A program made the position numbers and the translations under genes. Source: Dasania marina DSM 21967 (lineage in GTDB: Bacteria; Pseudomonadota; Gammaproteobacteria; Pseudomonadales; Dasaniaceae). From it: a stretch of DNA of 64,000 nucleotides. The notes beneath the pieces are model-generated. The model ran no database searches, was not told where the DNA came from, and saw only the letters and a list, made by a program, of their open reading frames with translations. The stretch covers positions 1 through 64,000 of the forward strand of contig NZ_KB891591.1 in the NCBI RefSeq assembly GCF_000373485.1, given 5' to 3'. Positions 21,092 through 29,210 of this stretch are shown here, one piece after another (position 1 is the stretch's first letter; each line of letters opens with the position of its first letter).

Positions 21092-21468
21092 TTAAGTACG
21101 CACGCTCTGTTTAATAAACAGCAACAACATTAATATTAGACTAATAAATACGCTAATAGAAGCTAGGGCTAGCAGTGGGTCTATGGTCTCTGGGTTGATC
21201 AATTGGCCATACAATAAAAACAGCCCCGCCGTTAATAGCAGGATGCCGATTTGATGCAGGTAAAACTGTATTAACGCCAGTGTCGAAGTGCCATTGTGCA
21301 ACCACAGTTTGTGGCATAGGGCATAAATAAAAGAAACCACAAAGCCCAATAGCAAAATGTGTGCGTGGGTGACTAATTGGCCATGGTTTTTAGACGCTGC
21401 CATAAAAATACCCAAGGCTAGGCCAACAATGCATAGCATAAGCTGCTTAATACGAACTTACGGTCCAT
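21092..21468 (-). pseudogene. Small membrane-protein gene with a one-base frameshift near its start
   Basis: The intact downstream frame (21092-21439, 115 codons) has four hydrophobic helices, with HGQLVTHAHILLLGF at its first conserved stretch, but its own ATG has no ribosome binding site. An ATG at 21468 has AAGGAGA at ideal distance and reads MDRKFVLSSLCYALL, then hits TAG at 21420-21418. Adding one G in the run TTGTTGGCC joins it smoothly to GLALGIFMAASK. The gene is therefore probably frameshifted, or the base call is wrong. The start of this frame resembles small conserved membrane proteins of marine gammaproteobacteria; function is unknown. Confidence 0.7.
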
Positions 21469-21534
21469 TATTGTCTCCTTGTGCGTTGTTACTAAACAGA
21501 TTTTTATCTGGGCGCTGTTTAAATGAAGCGCGCT

Positions 21535-21978
21535 TTATGGCCCTATCCATTTACCTGCGTCAATAGCGTATAACCGCAAGCGCTGGGCGCGTTGTTGCGG
21601 GTTACCATAGGTTTGCCAGTCACCGCTGCTGCCGCCATTTAAAAAGAGATAATAAGCGGATAGTATTTCCTGCGGAACACCATTGCTAGCAGCCCAGCGA
21701 TCGGCTTCGGCTTCTCGTTGTGCGGGGTAGGCGCTGGGGTGTAGGTATTGGTGGTTAAGCGCAATATGGCCGTATTCATGGGCGCGAAAAAAGCCACAAG
21801 CTGCGCCTATCTGTTGGCAGATGATGGGGTTATATATAATTACCGCGCCATACTCAGGATGGGGTTTGACTATGGCGATATCATTAAGCTGTTGGTCGGC
21901 TATTTCGGGGACTTGTGCGCTTAGCGCCGTGGCTAGCAATAGGCTGCTAAGACTTATTAGCTGTTTGAAACCTTTCAT
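21535..21978 (-). CDS. Small secreted HEXXH metallopeptidase-like protein
   Basis: A 147-residue exported protein. The N-terminal signal peptide (ISLSSLLLATALSAQ) is followed by a short domain with FRAHEYGHIALNH, a gluzincin/M48-like zinc motif, and about 20 residues on by REAEADRWA, which would supply the third ligand. The ATG at 21978 has GGAG seven bases upstream; the ATG two codons earlier is too close to it. Cys55 and Cys62 (IICQQIGAACGF) might form a disulfide. The family is not recognised by name. It is too small for a full M48 protease, so activity is inferred from the motifs only. Confidence 0.6.
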   Translation of the reverse strand: MKGFKQLISLSSLLLATALSAQVPEIADQQLNDIAIVKPHPEYGAVIIYNPIICQQIGAACGFFRAHEYGHIALNHQYLHPSAYPAQREAEADRWAASNGVPQEILSAYYLFLNGGSSGDWQTYGNPQQRAQRLRLYAIDAGKWIGP

Positions 21979-22145
21979 AATCATTCTCCGAATGAAAGTG
22001 AGGGTTAATATTTAACAGCTTAATAAATATTATGGGGTTTGTTGTTGTTATTATTATGTTGTTGCATTTGTATAGATGAATGCTAGCCAGATAGCAAGCT
22101 TGCGTATTAAAACCTACTGTAGCCGCTATAGCCTAAAGGTTGGCT

Positions 22146-22153
22146 AATTAGCT
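22146..22153. repeat. Left copy of IS256 target-site duplication
   Basis: AATTAGCT directly abuts the left inverted repeat of the IS256-family element and is repeated exactly at 23461-23468 on the other side. Confidence 0.9.
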
Positions 22154-23460
22154 GAGCCTGTAAATATTTCTGTGTAACTGTCTGGGTTAAATATAATCCG
22201 TTAAACGGCCTTCGAATTCAATGATAAATCGGTTCAATGCCGGCTTCCAATTCCTTATCGGCATTGTCCATTTTTTTGAAGCTTCCTGTATCGCCAAGTA
22301 AACAACTTTTTTGGCCGAGTCGTCACTGGGGAATAGCTTTCGCTTTTTCACAGCCTTGCGAATGACGCTATTGAGTGATTCGATGGCGTTGGTCGTATAG
22401 ATCGCTTTGCGTATGTCCTGAGGGTAGGCAAACAGGGTGTTGAGGTTATGCCAGTGGGCATGCCATGATTTACTTATCTGCGGATACTTATCGTCCCAGC
22501 CCTCGGCAAATTGCGCTAACGCCTGTAGGGCTTCTTCTTCGGTTGCTGACTTATAAATTAATTTTAAATCTGCCGCTACAGCCTTGTAATCTTTCCAAGG
22601 CACAAACTTCATGGCGTTACGCACCATGTGCACAATACAAAGCTGTATTTGGGTATCAGGATAGACAGCATTAATGGCATCGGGAAAGCCTTTGAGGCCG
22701 TCAACGCAGGCAATTAAAATATCTTTCACACCTCGATTTTGCAGTTCAGTCAGCACGTTAAGCCAAAACTTAGCGCCTTCATTCTCTGATATCCACAACC
22801 CTAATAGCACTTTATGGCCTTCTATATTCACGCCTAGGGCCAAATAGATGGCTTTGTTGATAACCTGTTTATCCTGCCTGATTTTAAGCACGATGCAGTC
22901 GAGATAGACGATGGGGTAGATGGCATCCAGTGGCCGCGCTTGCCACTCGACAACTTGATCGATAACGGCGTTAGTCACTTTGGAGATTAGTGTGGGCGAA
23001 ATATCCGCGCCGTACATTTCTTTAAAGGTGGTGACGATTTCCCGTGTGCTCATGCCCTGGGCGTAGAGGAAGAGAATTTTATCGTCCATGGAGGTAAAGC
23101 GGCGCTGATGCTTTTTAACCAGCTTGGGCTCAAAGCTTCCTGCTCGATCGCGTGGGGTATCGACTTGAAATTGGCCATTTTCGGTCTGCAAGGTCTTACT
23201 GGTAAAGCCATTGCGGCTATTAATCGCTTCCGATGTCTCGTGCCTTGCGTAACCTAAATGATCGTCTAATTCAGCATTAAGGGCCGTTTCAACGGTGATT
23301 TTGGTGAGCATCTGCCTAAATTCATTAAGATCCGCTTCGGTCTTAATGTTCTTGGCTGCGGCTTGGGCTATTGCTTTTAGTTCGTCGTGGTTCATGGCTG
23401 TCTATCCTTACCCTTTTTGGGTTTAATGATAGACAGTTACACAGATTTAGTTACAGTCTC
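22154..23460 (-). mobile_element. Complete IS256-family insertion sequence
   Basis: A 1,307-bp element with imperfect 30-bp terminal inverted repeats. The left end begins GAGCCTGTAAATATTTCTGT and the right end, read inward, GAGACTGTAACTAAATCTGT, with 26 of 30 positions identical. It is flanked by the 8-bp direct repeat AATTAGCT (22146-22153 and 23461-23468), the target duplication size usual for IS256. It carries one intact transposase gene. Intact ends, duplication and reading frame point to a recent insertion. The site is the stop codon of the neighbouring yheS gene. Confidence 0.93.
22187..23395 (-). CDS. IS256-family transposase
   Basis: Transposase of 402 residues that moves the surrounding element. 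The DDE triad is visible: D166 in VYLDCIVLK, D232 in ACVDGLKGFPDA and E339 in TTNAIESLNS. The region RHETSEAINSRNGFTSKTL, the CIVHMVRN segment and the insertion between the second Asp and the Glu are typical of IS256 (Transposase_mut) proteins. The gene fills nearly the whole element and has no stop or frameshift, so it is probably active. Confidence 0.96.
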   Translation of the reverse strand: MNHDELKAIAQAAAKNIKTEADLNEFRQMLTKITVETALNAELDDHLGYARHETSEAINSRNGFTSKTLQTENGQFQVDTPRDRAGSFEPKLVKKHQRRFTSMDDKILFLYAQGMSTREIVTTFKEMYGADISPTLISKVTNAVIDQVVEWQARPLDAIYPIVYLDCIVLKIRQDKQVINKAIYLALGVNIEGHKVLLGLWISENEGAKFWLNVLTELQNRGVKDILIACVDGLKGFPDAINAVYPDTQIQLCIVHMVRNAMKFVPWKDYKAVAADLKLIYKSATEEEALQALAQFAEGWDDKYPQISKSWHAHWHNLNTLFAYPQDIRKAIYTTNAIESLNSVIRKAVKKRKLFPSDDSAKKVVYLAIQEASKKWTMPIRNWKPALNRFIIEFEGRLTDYI

Positions 23461-23468
23461 AATTAGCT
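23461..23468. repeat. Right copy of IS256 target-site duplication
   Basis: AATTAGCT immediately follows the right inverted repeat. It contains the yheS stop codon (TAA, read leftward at 23465-23463), so duplication of the target preserved the stop. Confidence 0.9.
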
Positions 23469-25367
23469 GCTGATGATGTTTTCTAATTCATCGTTTAGCT
23501 CAAGCCACTGCTCTTCTGCTTGTTCATGGGCTTGCTTTAACTCGCCCTGTTCTTTTAATAGTTTTTGTAATTGTGGCTTGTTGTCGTCTTCGTACAATGT
23601 GGTGTCGGCTAGCGCCTGCTCTATGCTGCTGAGCTTGCCGTCCAGTTGCTCCATTACTTTTTCAATTTTTTTAATGGCATTGGTAATGGGTGCTAGTTTT
23701 TTGCGCTGCTCGGCGGCTTGCTGCCTTTGCTCTTTTTTGGTGTTGGCGCTGCTCTCAACATCTTTTTCGGCATTTTTACTCAGGTTATTGGCGATTTTTC
23801 GCTGTTCCATAATCCAGCGACTGTAGGCGTCCAAGTCGTCGTCAAAGACTACGGCTTTGCCGTTGGCCACTAATAAAAATTGGTCTACCGTGTTGCGCAA
23901 TAAATGCCTGTCATGCGAGATCACCACCACGGCACCTTCAAAGCCTTGTAGGGCTACAGTGAGGGCGTGGCACATTTCTAAGTCTAGGTGGTTGGTGGGC
24001 TCGTCCAATAATAACAAATTGGGTTTTTGCCAAACTACGATGGCCAGTGCCAAACGCGCTTTTTCGCCACCGGAAAAATGACGGATGTTTGCCACCGCCA
24101 TCTCGCCGTGAAAATTAAAGCCGCCTAAAAAATTGCGTATCTCTTGTTCGCGGGCTTTCGGTGCCAAGCGTTGTAGGTGCAGGGCGGGGCTGGCATCTAA
24201 GTCCAGTGCTTCCAGCTGATGTTGGCTGAAGTAGCCCAGTGCCATGTGCTCACCCTGAGTGCGCTCACCTTTCAGTAAGGTCAGCTCGGTGGCCAGCGTT
24301 TTGATTAAAGTCGATTTACCTGCGCCGTTGGCGCCCAGCAAACCTATGCGGCTGCCGGGATGGATGCTGAGGTTGAGGGCGTCGATAATAATGGTGTCGC
24401 CATAGCCCAGTTGGCCGTGGCTGATATTTAATAGCGGGTCAGAAAAACGGTCGGGCTCGGGAAATCTAAAGTTAAAGGGCGAATCTATATGCGCGGGGGC
24501 AATTTCTTCCATGCGCGCTAATTCTTTTAAGCGACTTTGCGCCTGTTTGGCTTTGGTAGCCTTGGCTCTAAAGCGGCGTACAAAATCGCTAATTTCACCG
24601 ATGCGCTGTTGTTGCTTCTCGTAATTAGCTTGTTGTTGAGCTAGGCGCTCGGCACGTTGTCGCTCAAAGGCGGAGTAGTTGCCGCTGTAGGTGGTGAGCT
24701 GTTGGTTTTCTATGTGTACGATGCCGTCACAGACGCTGTCGATAAAGTCGCGGTCGTGGGAAATTAATAGCAAGCTGCCGTCATAGTTTTGCAGCCATTG
24801 TTCCAGCCATAGTTCGGCGTCTAAGTCGAGGTGATTGGTGGGCTCATCTAATAGCAATAGATCCGAAGGACTCATCAACGCCTGGGCTAGGTTGAGGCGT
24901 ATGCGCCAGCCACCGGAAAAGCTGTTGGCCGGCTTTTGCGCATCGCTAATGCTAAAACCTAGGCCTAGCAATAATTGCACGGCTCTCACCTTGGCGTTGT
25001 AGCCATCTATATCGTCAAGCTGCTCGTGCAGGCTGGCGATTAGCAGGTGTTGCTCGCTGTGTTCGGCTTGTTGCAGTGCTTGCTCTATACGGCGTAGTTC
25101 GAGATCACCATCAATAATATAATCTAGGGCGGGGCGTTGGCTGGTAGCCACTTCCTGCGCCATATGGGCGATGCGCCATTGTCTGGGTATAGAGACGCTG
25201 CCACTATCGCTGCTAAGCTGACCTAAAATAAGCTGGAATAGGCTGGACTTGCCGCTGCCATTACCGCCAATTAAGGCATTTTTGTGGCCAGTGTGAAATA
25301 CCGCACTAGCTTGCTCTAGCAAAATCTTGCTACCGCGTTGTAAGCTTACTGAATCAAGTTTAATCAT
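23463..25367 (-). CDS. yheS: ABC-F ATPase YheS
   Basis: A 634-residue soluble protein with two ABC ATPase domains joined by a linker, and no membrane helices: the ABC-F class, which acts on ribosomes. Walker A motifs are GGNGSGKS and GANGAGKS; signature motifs are FSGGWR and FSGGEK; each domain has LLLDEPTNHLDL. Length and sequence match E. coli YheS (637 residues), including AKATKAKQAQSRLKEL after the first domain. A charged coiled coil fills about 535-634. The IS256 element inserted exactly at its stop codon without changing the protein. Any downstream co-transcription is now interrupted. Confidence 0.93.
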   Translation of the reverse strand: MIKLDSVSLQRGSKILLEQASAVFHTGHKNALIGGNGSGKSSLFQLILGQLSSDSGSVSIPRQWRIAHMAQEVATSQRPALDYIIDGDLELRRIEQALQQAEHSEQHLLIASLHEQLDDIDGYNAKVRAVQLLLGLGFSISDAQKPANSFSGGWRIRLNLAQALMSPSDLLLLDEPTNHLDLDAELWLEQWLQNYDGSLLLISHDRDFIDSVCDGIVHIENQQLTTYSGNYSAFERQRAERLAQQQANYEKQQQRIGEISDFVRRFRAKATKAKQAQSRLKELARMEEIAPAHIDSPFNFRFPEPDRFSDPLLNISHGQLGYGDTIIIDALNLSIHPGSRIGLLGANGAGKSTLIKTLATELTLLKGERTQGEHMALGYFSQHQLEALDLDASPALHLQRLAPKAREQEIRNFLGGFNFHGEMAVANIRHFSGGEKARLALAIVVWQKPNLLLLDEPTNHLDLEMCHALTVALQGFEGAVVVISHDRHLLRNTVDQFLLVANGKAVVFDDDLDAYSRWIMEQRKIANNLSKNAEKDVESSANTKKEQRQQAAEQRKKLAPITNAIKKIEKVMEQLDGKLSSIEQALADTTLYEDDNKPQLQKLLKEQGELKQAHEQAEEQWLELNDELENIISS

Positions 25368-25425
25368 GGCGGCGGAGTATACCTTGCTTGATCAAACGAG
25401 AGTAATGAAATCACCAGGATGATGT

Positions 25426-25923
25426 ATGACGCACAACCCCTTTTGGCAGTATTCACTGACGGTGTATCAACGCCCGGCGGTGGCCGAACTATGTTTGCAA
25501 TTACAGGATGATTACGGCGTTGATATCAATATGCTGCTGTGTGCAGCTTGGTTAGCGTCCATAGGCCAGCCACTCACTGATCCTTTGTTGCAAGGCTTAC
25601 TGGCCGAGTCCGAGCAGTGGCAGCAGCGCTGTGTGCAGCCTTTGCGGCAGGCGCGGCGCTTTTTAAAAACCACTAGCAGTTCAGACATTTATCAACAGGC
25701 CAAAGCTCTAGAGCTGCAAGCGGAAGCCCTGCAGCAGCAGCGCCTGTATGATCAGCTGCGCAACCTACCTTTAGCCGCAGCTCAGCAAGGTTTATTACAC
25801 CGCAATGTGAGTCACTATTTGGGTGGCTTAATTGTGGATGAGGCGGATGTAACGCCGGCGGTGCAGGGCTTTTGTAGTTTGCTGACTAACACTGTCAATG
25901 TGGCCGCAAGCCATCCGCTCTAA
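25426..25923 (+). CDS. TIGR02444 family protein
   Basis: A 165-residue helical cytoplasmic protein that begins NPFWQYSLTVYQRPAVAELCLQLQDDYG and then DINMLLCAAWLA, as TIGR02444 (DUF2390) proteins do. Its function is unknown. The family commonly sits beside an ABC-F gene and an algP-like gene in Pseudomonas, as here. It diverges from yheS across 58 bases. The last six codons and stop form the left arm of a perfect 19-bp hairpin, so the C-terminus AASHPL is partly dictated by that repeat. Confidence 0.85.
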   Translation: MTHNPFWQYSLTVYQRPAVAELCLQLQDDYGVDINMLLCAAWLASIGQPLTDPLLQGLLAESEQWQQRCVQPLRQARRFLKTTSSSDIYQQAKALELQAEALQQQRLYDQLRNLPLAAAQQGLLHRNVSHYLGGLIVDEADVTPAVQGFCSLLTNTVNVAASHPL

Positions 25924-25957
25924 GCCTCCTGCGAGTATTAGAGCGGATGGCTTGCGG
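25904..25957. repeat. Perfect 19-bp inverted repeat overlapping a stop codon
   Basis: CCGCAAGCCATCCGCTCTA (25904-25922) and its exact inverse (25939-25957) are separated by a 16-base loop. The left arm covers the last codons and first two bases of the stop codon of the TIGR02444 gene. The hairpin lies between convergent genes, so it may stop transcription both ways. No T-tract follows on either side, so Rho-independent termination is doubtful. An extragenic palindromic element is an alternative. Confidence 0.75.
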
Positions 25958-25968
25958 TTAGATCGCAG

Positions 25969-26844
25969 CTAAAAATCAAAAAGGCTTTTAATAACGGGGG
26001 AATCGTCCTTAGCTTTTTTATCGGCAGGCTTTTCTTTTTCTTCTATGGGCTTGGGTGCCGGTGCTGCTTGCTTAAGCACGGGCGCGGCTACTGGCTTGGG
26101 CAGGTCTGCCAAAATCTTAGTTTGTACGGGAGCGGCTATAGGCGCAGCGGATGCCGTTACCGCAGGGGCTGCAGCTGGCTGGGCTTTAGCTTGGTCTACC
26201 TTGCTAGGGGCGGGGCGGGGTTTTACCGCTGCCGTTTTTTGAGCACTAGCTTTAACCGGCGCTTTTTTTACCACGCTTTTTTTGCTTGCGACCTTGGCTG
26301 GGGCTTGCTTGGCTGCGGCGGGCTTAGCGGCAGGGGATTTACGTGGGTTAGTTTTTGCCTTGCTCTTGACCTTTGCTGGCGCAGCCTTGCTGGCCGCTGT
26401 GGCCTTAGGCTGAGCGGTTTTAGTTTTAGCGGGGGCCTTTTTCTTGGCTGCGGGCTTTTTAGCTGGTGGGCTGCTTTGCTTGAGGGCGGCTGCCAAGGTT
26501 TTGGCTCTGGCTACGTCACTTTTAATGGCGGCAAGGCTGGCTTTATCAGCGGCAGCAGCGTTTTGACAACTAGCCAACATTTTTTTGGCGGTGGCTACAG
26601 CGCTTTTTGCGGCGCTCTTTTGTTTAGCATTTTTGGCTGCCTGTTGTTTTTTGTTGGCCGTAGCGAGCTGAGCTTTAGCTTTGTTGAGCGCGGCAGCTGA
26701 TTTTTTAGCGGCAGCGGTGTGCTGCTTTAATTGTGCTGCGCGGGCTTTACTGAGTGCGGCTTGGGCCCTGGCGAGTTGCTTTTCAATATCGGCAACGCTG
26801 GGTGCAGACGTTTTGGGTGACGTCTTTTTTGCTTTACTTGCCAT
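25969..26844 (-). CDS. AlgP-like histone H1-like Lys/Ala/Pro-rich protein
   Basis: A 291-residue, very basic, low-complexity protein made mainly of Ala, Lys and Pro, with many KPAA-, KKA- and APAK-like repeats in the middle third. The N-terminal part (20-125) is a predicted coiled coil rich in Ala, Lys and Gln (IEKQLARAQAALSKARAAQ). The end is acidic then VIKSLFDF. It resembles Pseudomonas AlgP (AlgR3), a histone-like DNA-binding regulator of alginate genes, and sits in the same neighbourhood. Low complexity makes the homology tentative; DNA binding is inferred from composition. Confidence 0.75.
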   Translation of the reverse strand: MASKAKKTSPKTSAPSVADIEKQLARAQAALSKARAAQLKQHTAAAKKSAAALNKAKAQLATANKKQQAAKNAKQKSAAKSAVATAKKMLASCQNAAAADKASLAAIKSDVARAKTLAAALKQSSPPAKKPAAKKKAPAKTKTAQPKATAASKAAPAKVKSKAKTNPRKSPAAKPAAAKQAPAKVASKKSVVKKAPVKASAQKTAAVKPRPAPSKVDQAKAQPAAAPAVTASAAPIAAPVQTKILADLPKPVAAPVLKQAAPAPKPIEEKEKPADKKAKDDSPVIKSLFDF

Positions 26845-27189
26845 GGTGTTAAATCCCTTCTGATTATTATTGGCATAGGCTACTTTATACGATAAATATC
26901 AACTACTTATCAATGGTATAGTACAAATTTTCAACAAACGATAGTCTCTCGTTTAAATTCGCCCCTACGACGAGAGATAAAAACCACTGGCGGCTGTGGC
27001 TTTTTTAGCTATTTGCGGTAAATTGTGTGCCGTGTACTATAGATACCTGCAAGCGTGGTGCCTGTGCTGCATGGGCTATTTGTGAAGCCACGCTATCGAG
27101 CAGGGAACTTACGAAGCTGTTCACAGACTTATATCACTAGCAATGACTACAATAACAATCTTTATATTTAAGCCTTAAAAGGAATATCA
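26845..27189. other. Intergenic region between divergent algP-like and FKBP genes
   Basis: A 345-base gene-free region that must hold promoters for both divergent genes. The only structure seen is an 8-bp inverted repeat, TCTCTCGT (26945-26952) with ACGAGAGA (26970-26977). No small gene with a ribosome binding site was found, and no promoter could be assigned with confidence. Confidence 0.5.
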
Positions 27190-27906
27190 ATGAAACGCAA
27201 TTTACTGGTTGCTGCAGCAATAACTGCAGCATTGGCAGGCTGTAATCAACAAGCCGCGGAAAAAACGGTTACGTTAGATGACTCGGCCAAGCGCGTCAGC
27301 TATGGCATGGGCATAGGCTTAGGTGAGCGTATCGCGCAGGAGAGCATCGAGGTTGACGCTGACGCCTTTGCGCTAGGCATGAAGCATGCCTTAGCGGGTG
27401 GCGAGCGTTTAATGACGCAAGAAGAAGTGATGGCTGAAATGCAAACTTTCCAGCAGCAGCAAATGGAAAAGCAAAAGGCCGCACAAACCGCTATAGCCGA
27501 CCAAAATAAACAAGCCGGTGAGGCCTTTTTAGCAGAAAATGCAGCTAAAGAAGGGGTAATCACCTTAGATAGCGGCCTACAGTACTCGGTGATTACCGAA
27601 GGTGCCGGTGCCAAACCTAGCGCGACCGATACCGTAGAGGTGCACTACCGTGGAACGTTAATTGATGGCACCGAGTTTGATAGCTCTTACAAGCGTGACG
27701 CCACCGTCAGCTTTCCCGTTAACGGCGTGATTGCCGGTTGGACCGAAGCCCTGCAATTAATGCCGGTAGGTTCTAAGTGGAACTTATATATCCCCTCTGA
27801 CTTGGCCTACGGCCCAGGCGGCACCGGCGGCCCTATAGGCCCCGACGCGACGCTGATATTTGAGGTTGAGTTGGTTTCGATTAAGGATGATGCAGCTACT
27901 AAATAG
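27190..27906 (+). CDS. FKBP-type peptidyl-prolyl isomerase lipoprotein (FkpA/Mip-like)
   Basis: A 238-residue envelope protein. A lipoprotein signal ends at the lipobox LAGC (C20), so it should be lipid-anchored and periplasm-facing. An N-terminal helical dimerisation domain (about 30-125, VSYGMGIGLGERI...) precedes the FKBP domain (about 140-235), which shows VHYRGTLIDGTEFDSSY, GWTEAL and PSDLAYG. It catalyses proline isomerisation and assists folding of exported proteins. A strong symmetrical terminator follows the stop codon. Confidence 0.92.
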   Translation: MKRNLLVAAAITAALAGCNQQAAEKTVTLDDSAKRVSYGMGIGLGERIAQESIEVDADAFALGMKHALAGGERLMTQEEVMAEMQTFQQQQMEKQKAAQTAIADQNKQAGEAFLAENAAKEGVITLDSGLQYSVITEGAGAKPSATDTVEVHYRGTLIDGTEFDSSYKRDATVSFPVNGVIAGWTEALQLMPVGSKWNLYIPSDLAYGPGGTGGPIGPDATLIFEVELVSIKDDAATK

Positions 27907-27914
27907 TAGCTTTA

Positions 27915-27964
27915 CCATAAAAAAAGGGGCGTAACTCGTTGTAGTTACGCCCCTTTTTTTATGG
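27915..27964. terminator. Strong bidirectional intrinsic terminator
   Basis: A GC-rich stem (AGGGGCGTAACT paired with AGTTACGCCCCT) is flanked by an A-tract on the left and a T-tract on the right, with a 6-base loop. It lies directly after the FKBP gene and could also stop leftward transcription. Confidence 0.92.
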
Positions 27965-28002
27965 TAGCTGTAAGTGGCAAGCTGCAAGAGGTAAGAAAAA
28001 CA

Positions 28003-28063
28003 CTAAGGCGCTTGTTAGATTTCGATGGAAGCAGGTACGCTACTTGTAGCTAAAGCGCCTTAG
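28003..28063 (-). terminator. Probable terminator of the WD40 lipoprotein gene
   Basis: CTAAGGCGCTT (28003-28013) pairs exactly with AAGCGCCTTAG (28053-28063). Read leftward, the 11-bp stem is followed by TGTTTTTCTT. The stem starts at the WD40 stop codon. The loop is long (39 bases), so confidence is moderate. Confidence 0.5.
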
Positions 28064-29094
28064 CGCTTTAAAACATGACTAAACCCATTCGATGCCAGCG
28101 CTAGGTATTTACCGCTAATGGCGCTAAAGCCTACTGCCACTATGCTGGCGCTGGTGGGCTTGAAGAGGTCGCGTTTGGGTACGGTCCAGCTGGCTAGGGG
28201 CTGGAGGGTTTTGACATCCCAGAGCTGCACCTTTCGATCGGAGCTGCCGGTAAGTAATTGCTTACCATCACTAGAGAACTTGGCTGCGGTGAAGGATAGG
28301 CCGCGTCTTAGGCTGCTGGCGCGCAGTGGTAGCTCGCCTAACAGTTTGCCTGTTTGGGTATCCCAGAGCGCGGCCTTATCGTATTTGGCGACGGTAAAGG
28401 CTTTGTCGCCCGTGCTGGTTAAGGCGACGGTGACCACCTCATCAGCGTGCTGCCAGGTAAATAAAGCCTTGCCGCTGTTAACATCCCAGAGCTTAGCGTC
28501 GCTGTCATCAGAACCGGTTAGCGCTAACTTACCGTCGTCGCTAAGGGCTACTGCGGTCACTCTATTGCGGTGATAAAAGCTGCGTTTAACCCCGCCACGC
28601 TTGACGTCAAATAACACCGCACTGTCATCATGCAGTCCCAAAAAGGCAAAGTTACCGTTGTTGCTTAGGGCGATGTCGTGTACTTGGCTGGGGGAGGTCC
28701 AAAAAGTCAGGGCCTTGCCGCTTTGGGTAGACCACAGCACCATGGTTTGGTGATCGGCGGTAAGGGCAAAGTCACCTTCGGGTGAGAAACCGCTGGCGAT
28801 AATATTGCTGTATTCACCCTGCTTGTGATTCCAATTGTAGAGACGCTCGTTTTGGCTGCTGCGCCACAGGCTGCCGCCGTGATGTATGGAGCCTATCACG
28901 CTGAGCTTGCCGTCATTGCTGATAGCGCCGCTGTACAGGCCTTTAACAGCCACTTCTACGCTGTGCTCGGGCGCCTTACCGGCATCACAGGCGCTAAGCG
29001 TAAAGCATGCGGCGAATAATAGGGCAGTGAGTTTGCGTGTGGTTAGATAGCGGGGCAGCATTCGGGGTTTACGATTGCTGTGTAGTGCTGGCAT
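28060..29094 (-). CDS. WD40-repeat lipoprotein
   Basis: A 344-residue protein with a lipoprotein signal ending in FTLSAC (Cys36), followed by repeated segments of WD40 type: IALSNNGNFAFLG..., VALSDDGKLALTGSDDSDAKLWDV, VALTSTGDKAFT...AALWDT, AKFSSDGKQLLTGSSDRKVQLWDV. About six or seven blades would form a single beta-propeller. It is probably anchored in the envelope and serves as a binding scaffold; partner unknown. The start could also be the internal ATG at 29061; both retain the lipobox. It is set apart from its neighbours by terminators and spacers. Confidence 0.85.
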   Translation of the reverse strand: MPALHSNRKPRMLPRYLTTRKLTALLFAACFTLSACDAGKAPEHSVEVAVKGLYSGAISNDGKLSVIGSIHHGGSLWRSSQNERLYNWNHKQGEYSNIIASGFSPEGDFALTADHQTMVLWSTQSGKALTFWTSPSQVHDIALSNNGNFAFLGLHDDSAVLFDVKRGGVKRSFYHRNRVTAVALSDDGKLALTGSDDSDAKLWDVNSGKALFTWQHADEVVTVALTSTGDKAFTVAKYDKAALWDTQTGKLLGELPLRASSLRRGLSFTAAKFSSDGKQLLTGSSDRKVQLWDVKTLQPLASWTVPKRDLFKPTSASIVAVGFSAISGKYLALASNGFSHVLKR

Positions 29095-29210
29095 TGGCCG
29101 AATCTCGCCTTGGGTAATGAGTGTATTGCCATGCCCGGCAGTAGAGCCGGTGCATGGCGATAAGCCTCTATCTCAGCAGACTTTACCTTGCCACTAGTTA
29201 TTACAAGTGG

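Noticed and set aside
21418-21430. Programmed ribosomal frameshift in the small membrane-protein gene
   Set aside because: No slippery heptamer, pseudoknot or internal Shine-Dalgarno element was seen at the junction; mutation or sequencing error explains it more simply.
26068-26700. 210-codon open frame antisense to the AlgP-like gene
   Set aside because: It mirrors the low-complexity Ala/Lys/Pro codons, giving a Gly/Cys/Leu-rich product with no recognisable domain or start signal.
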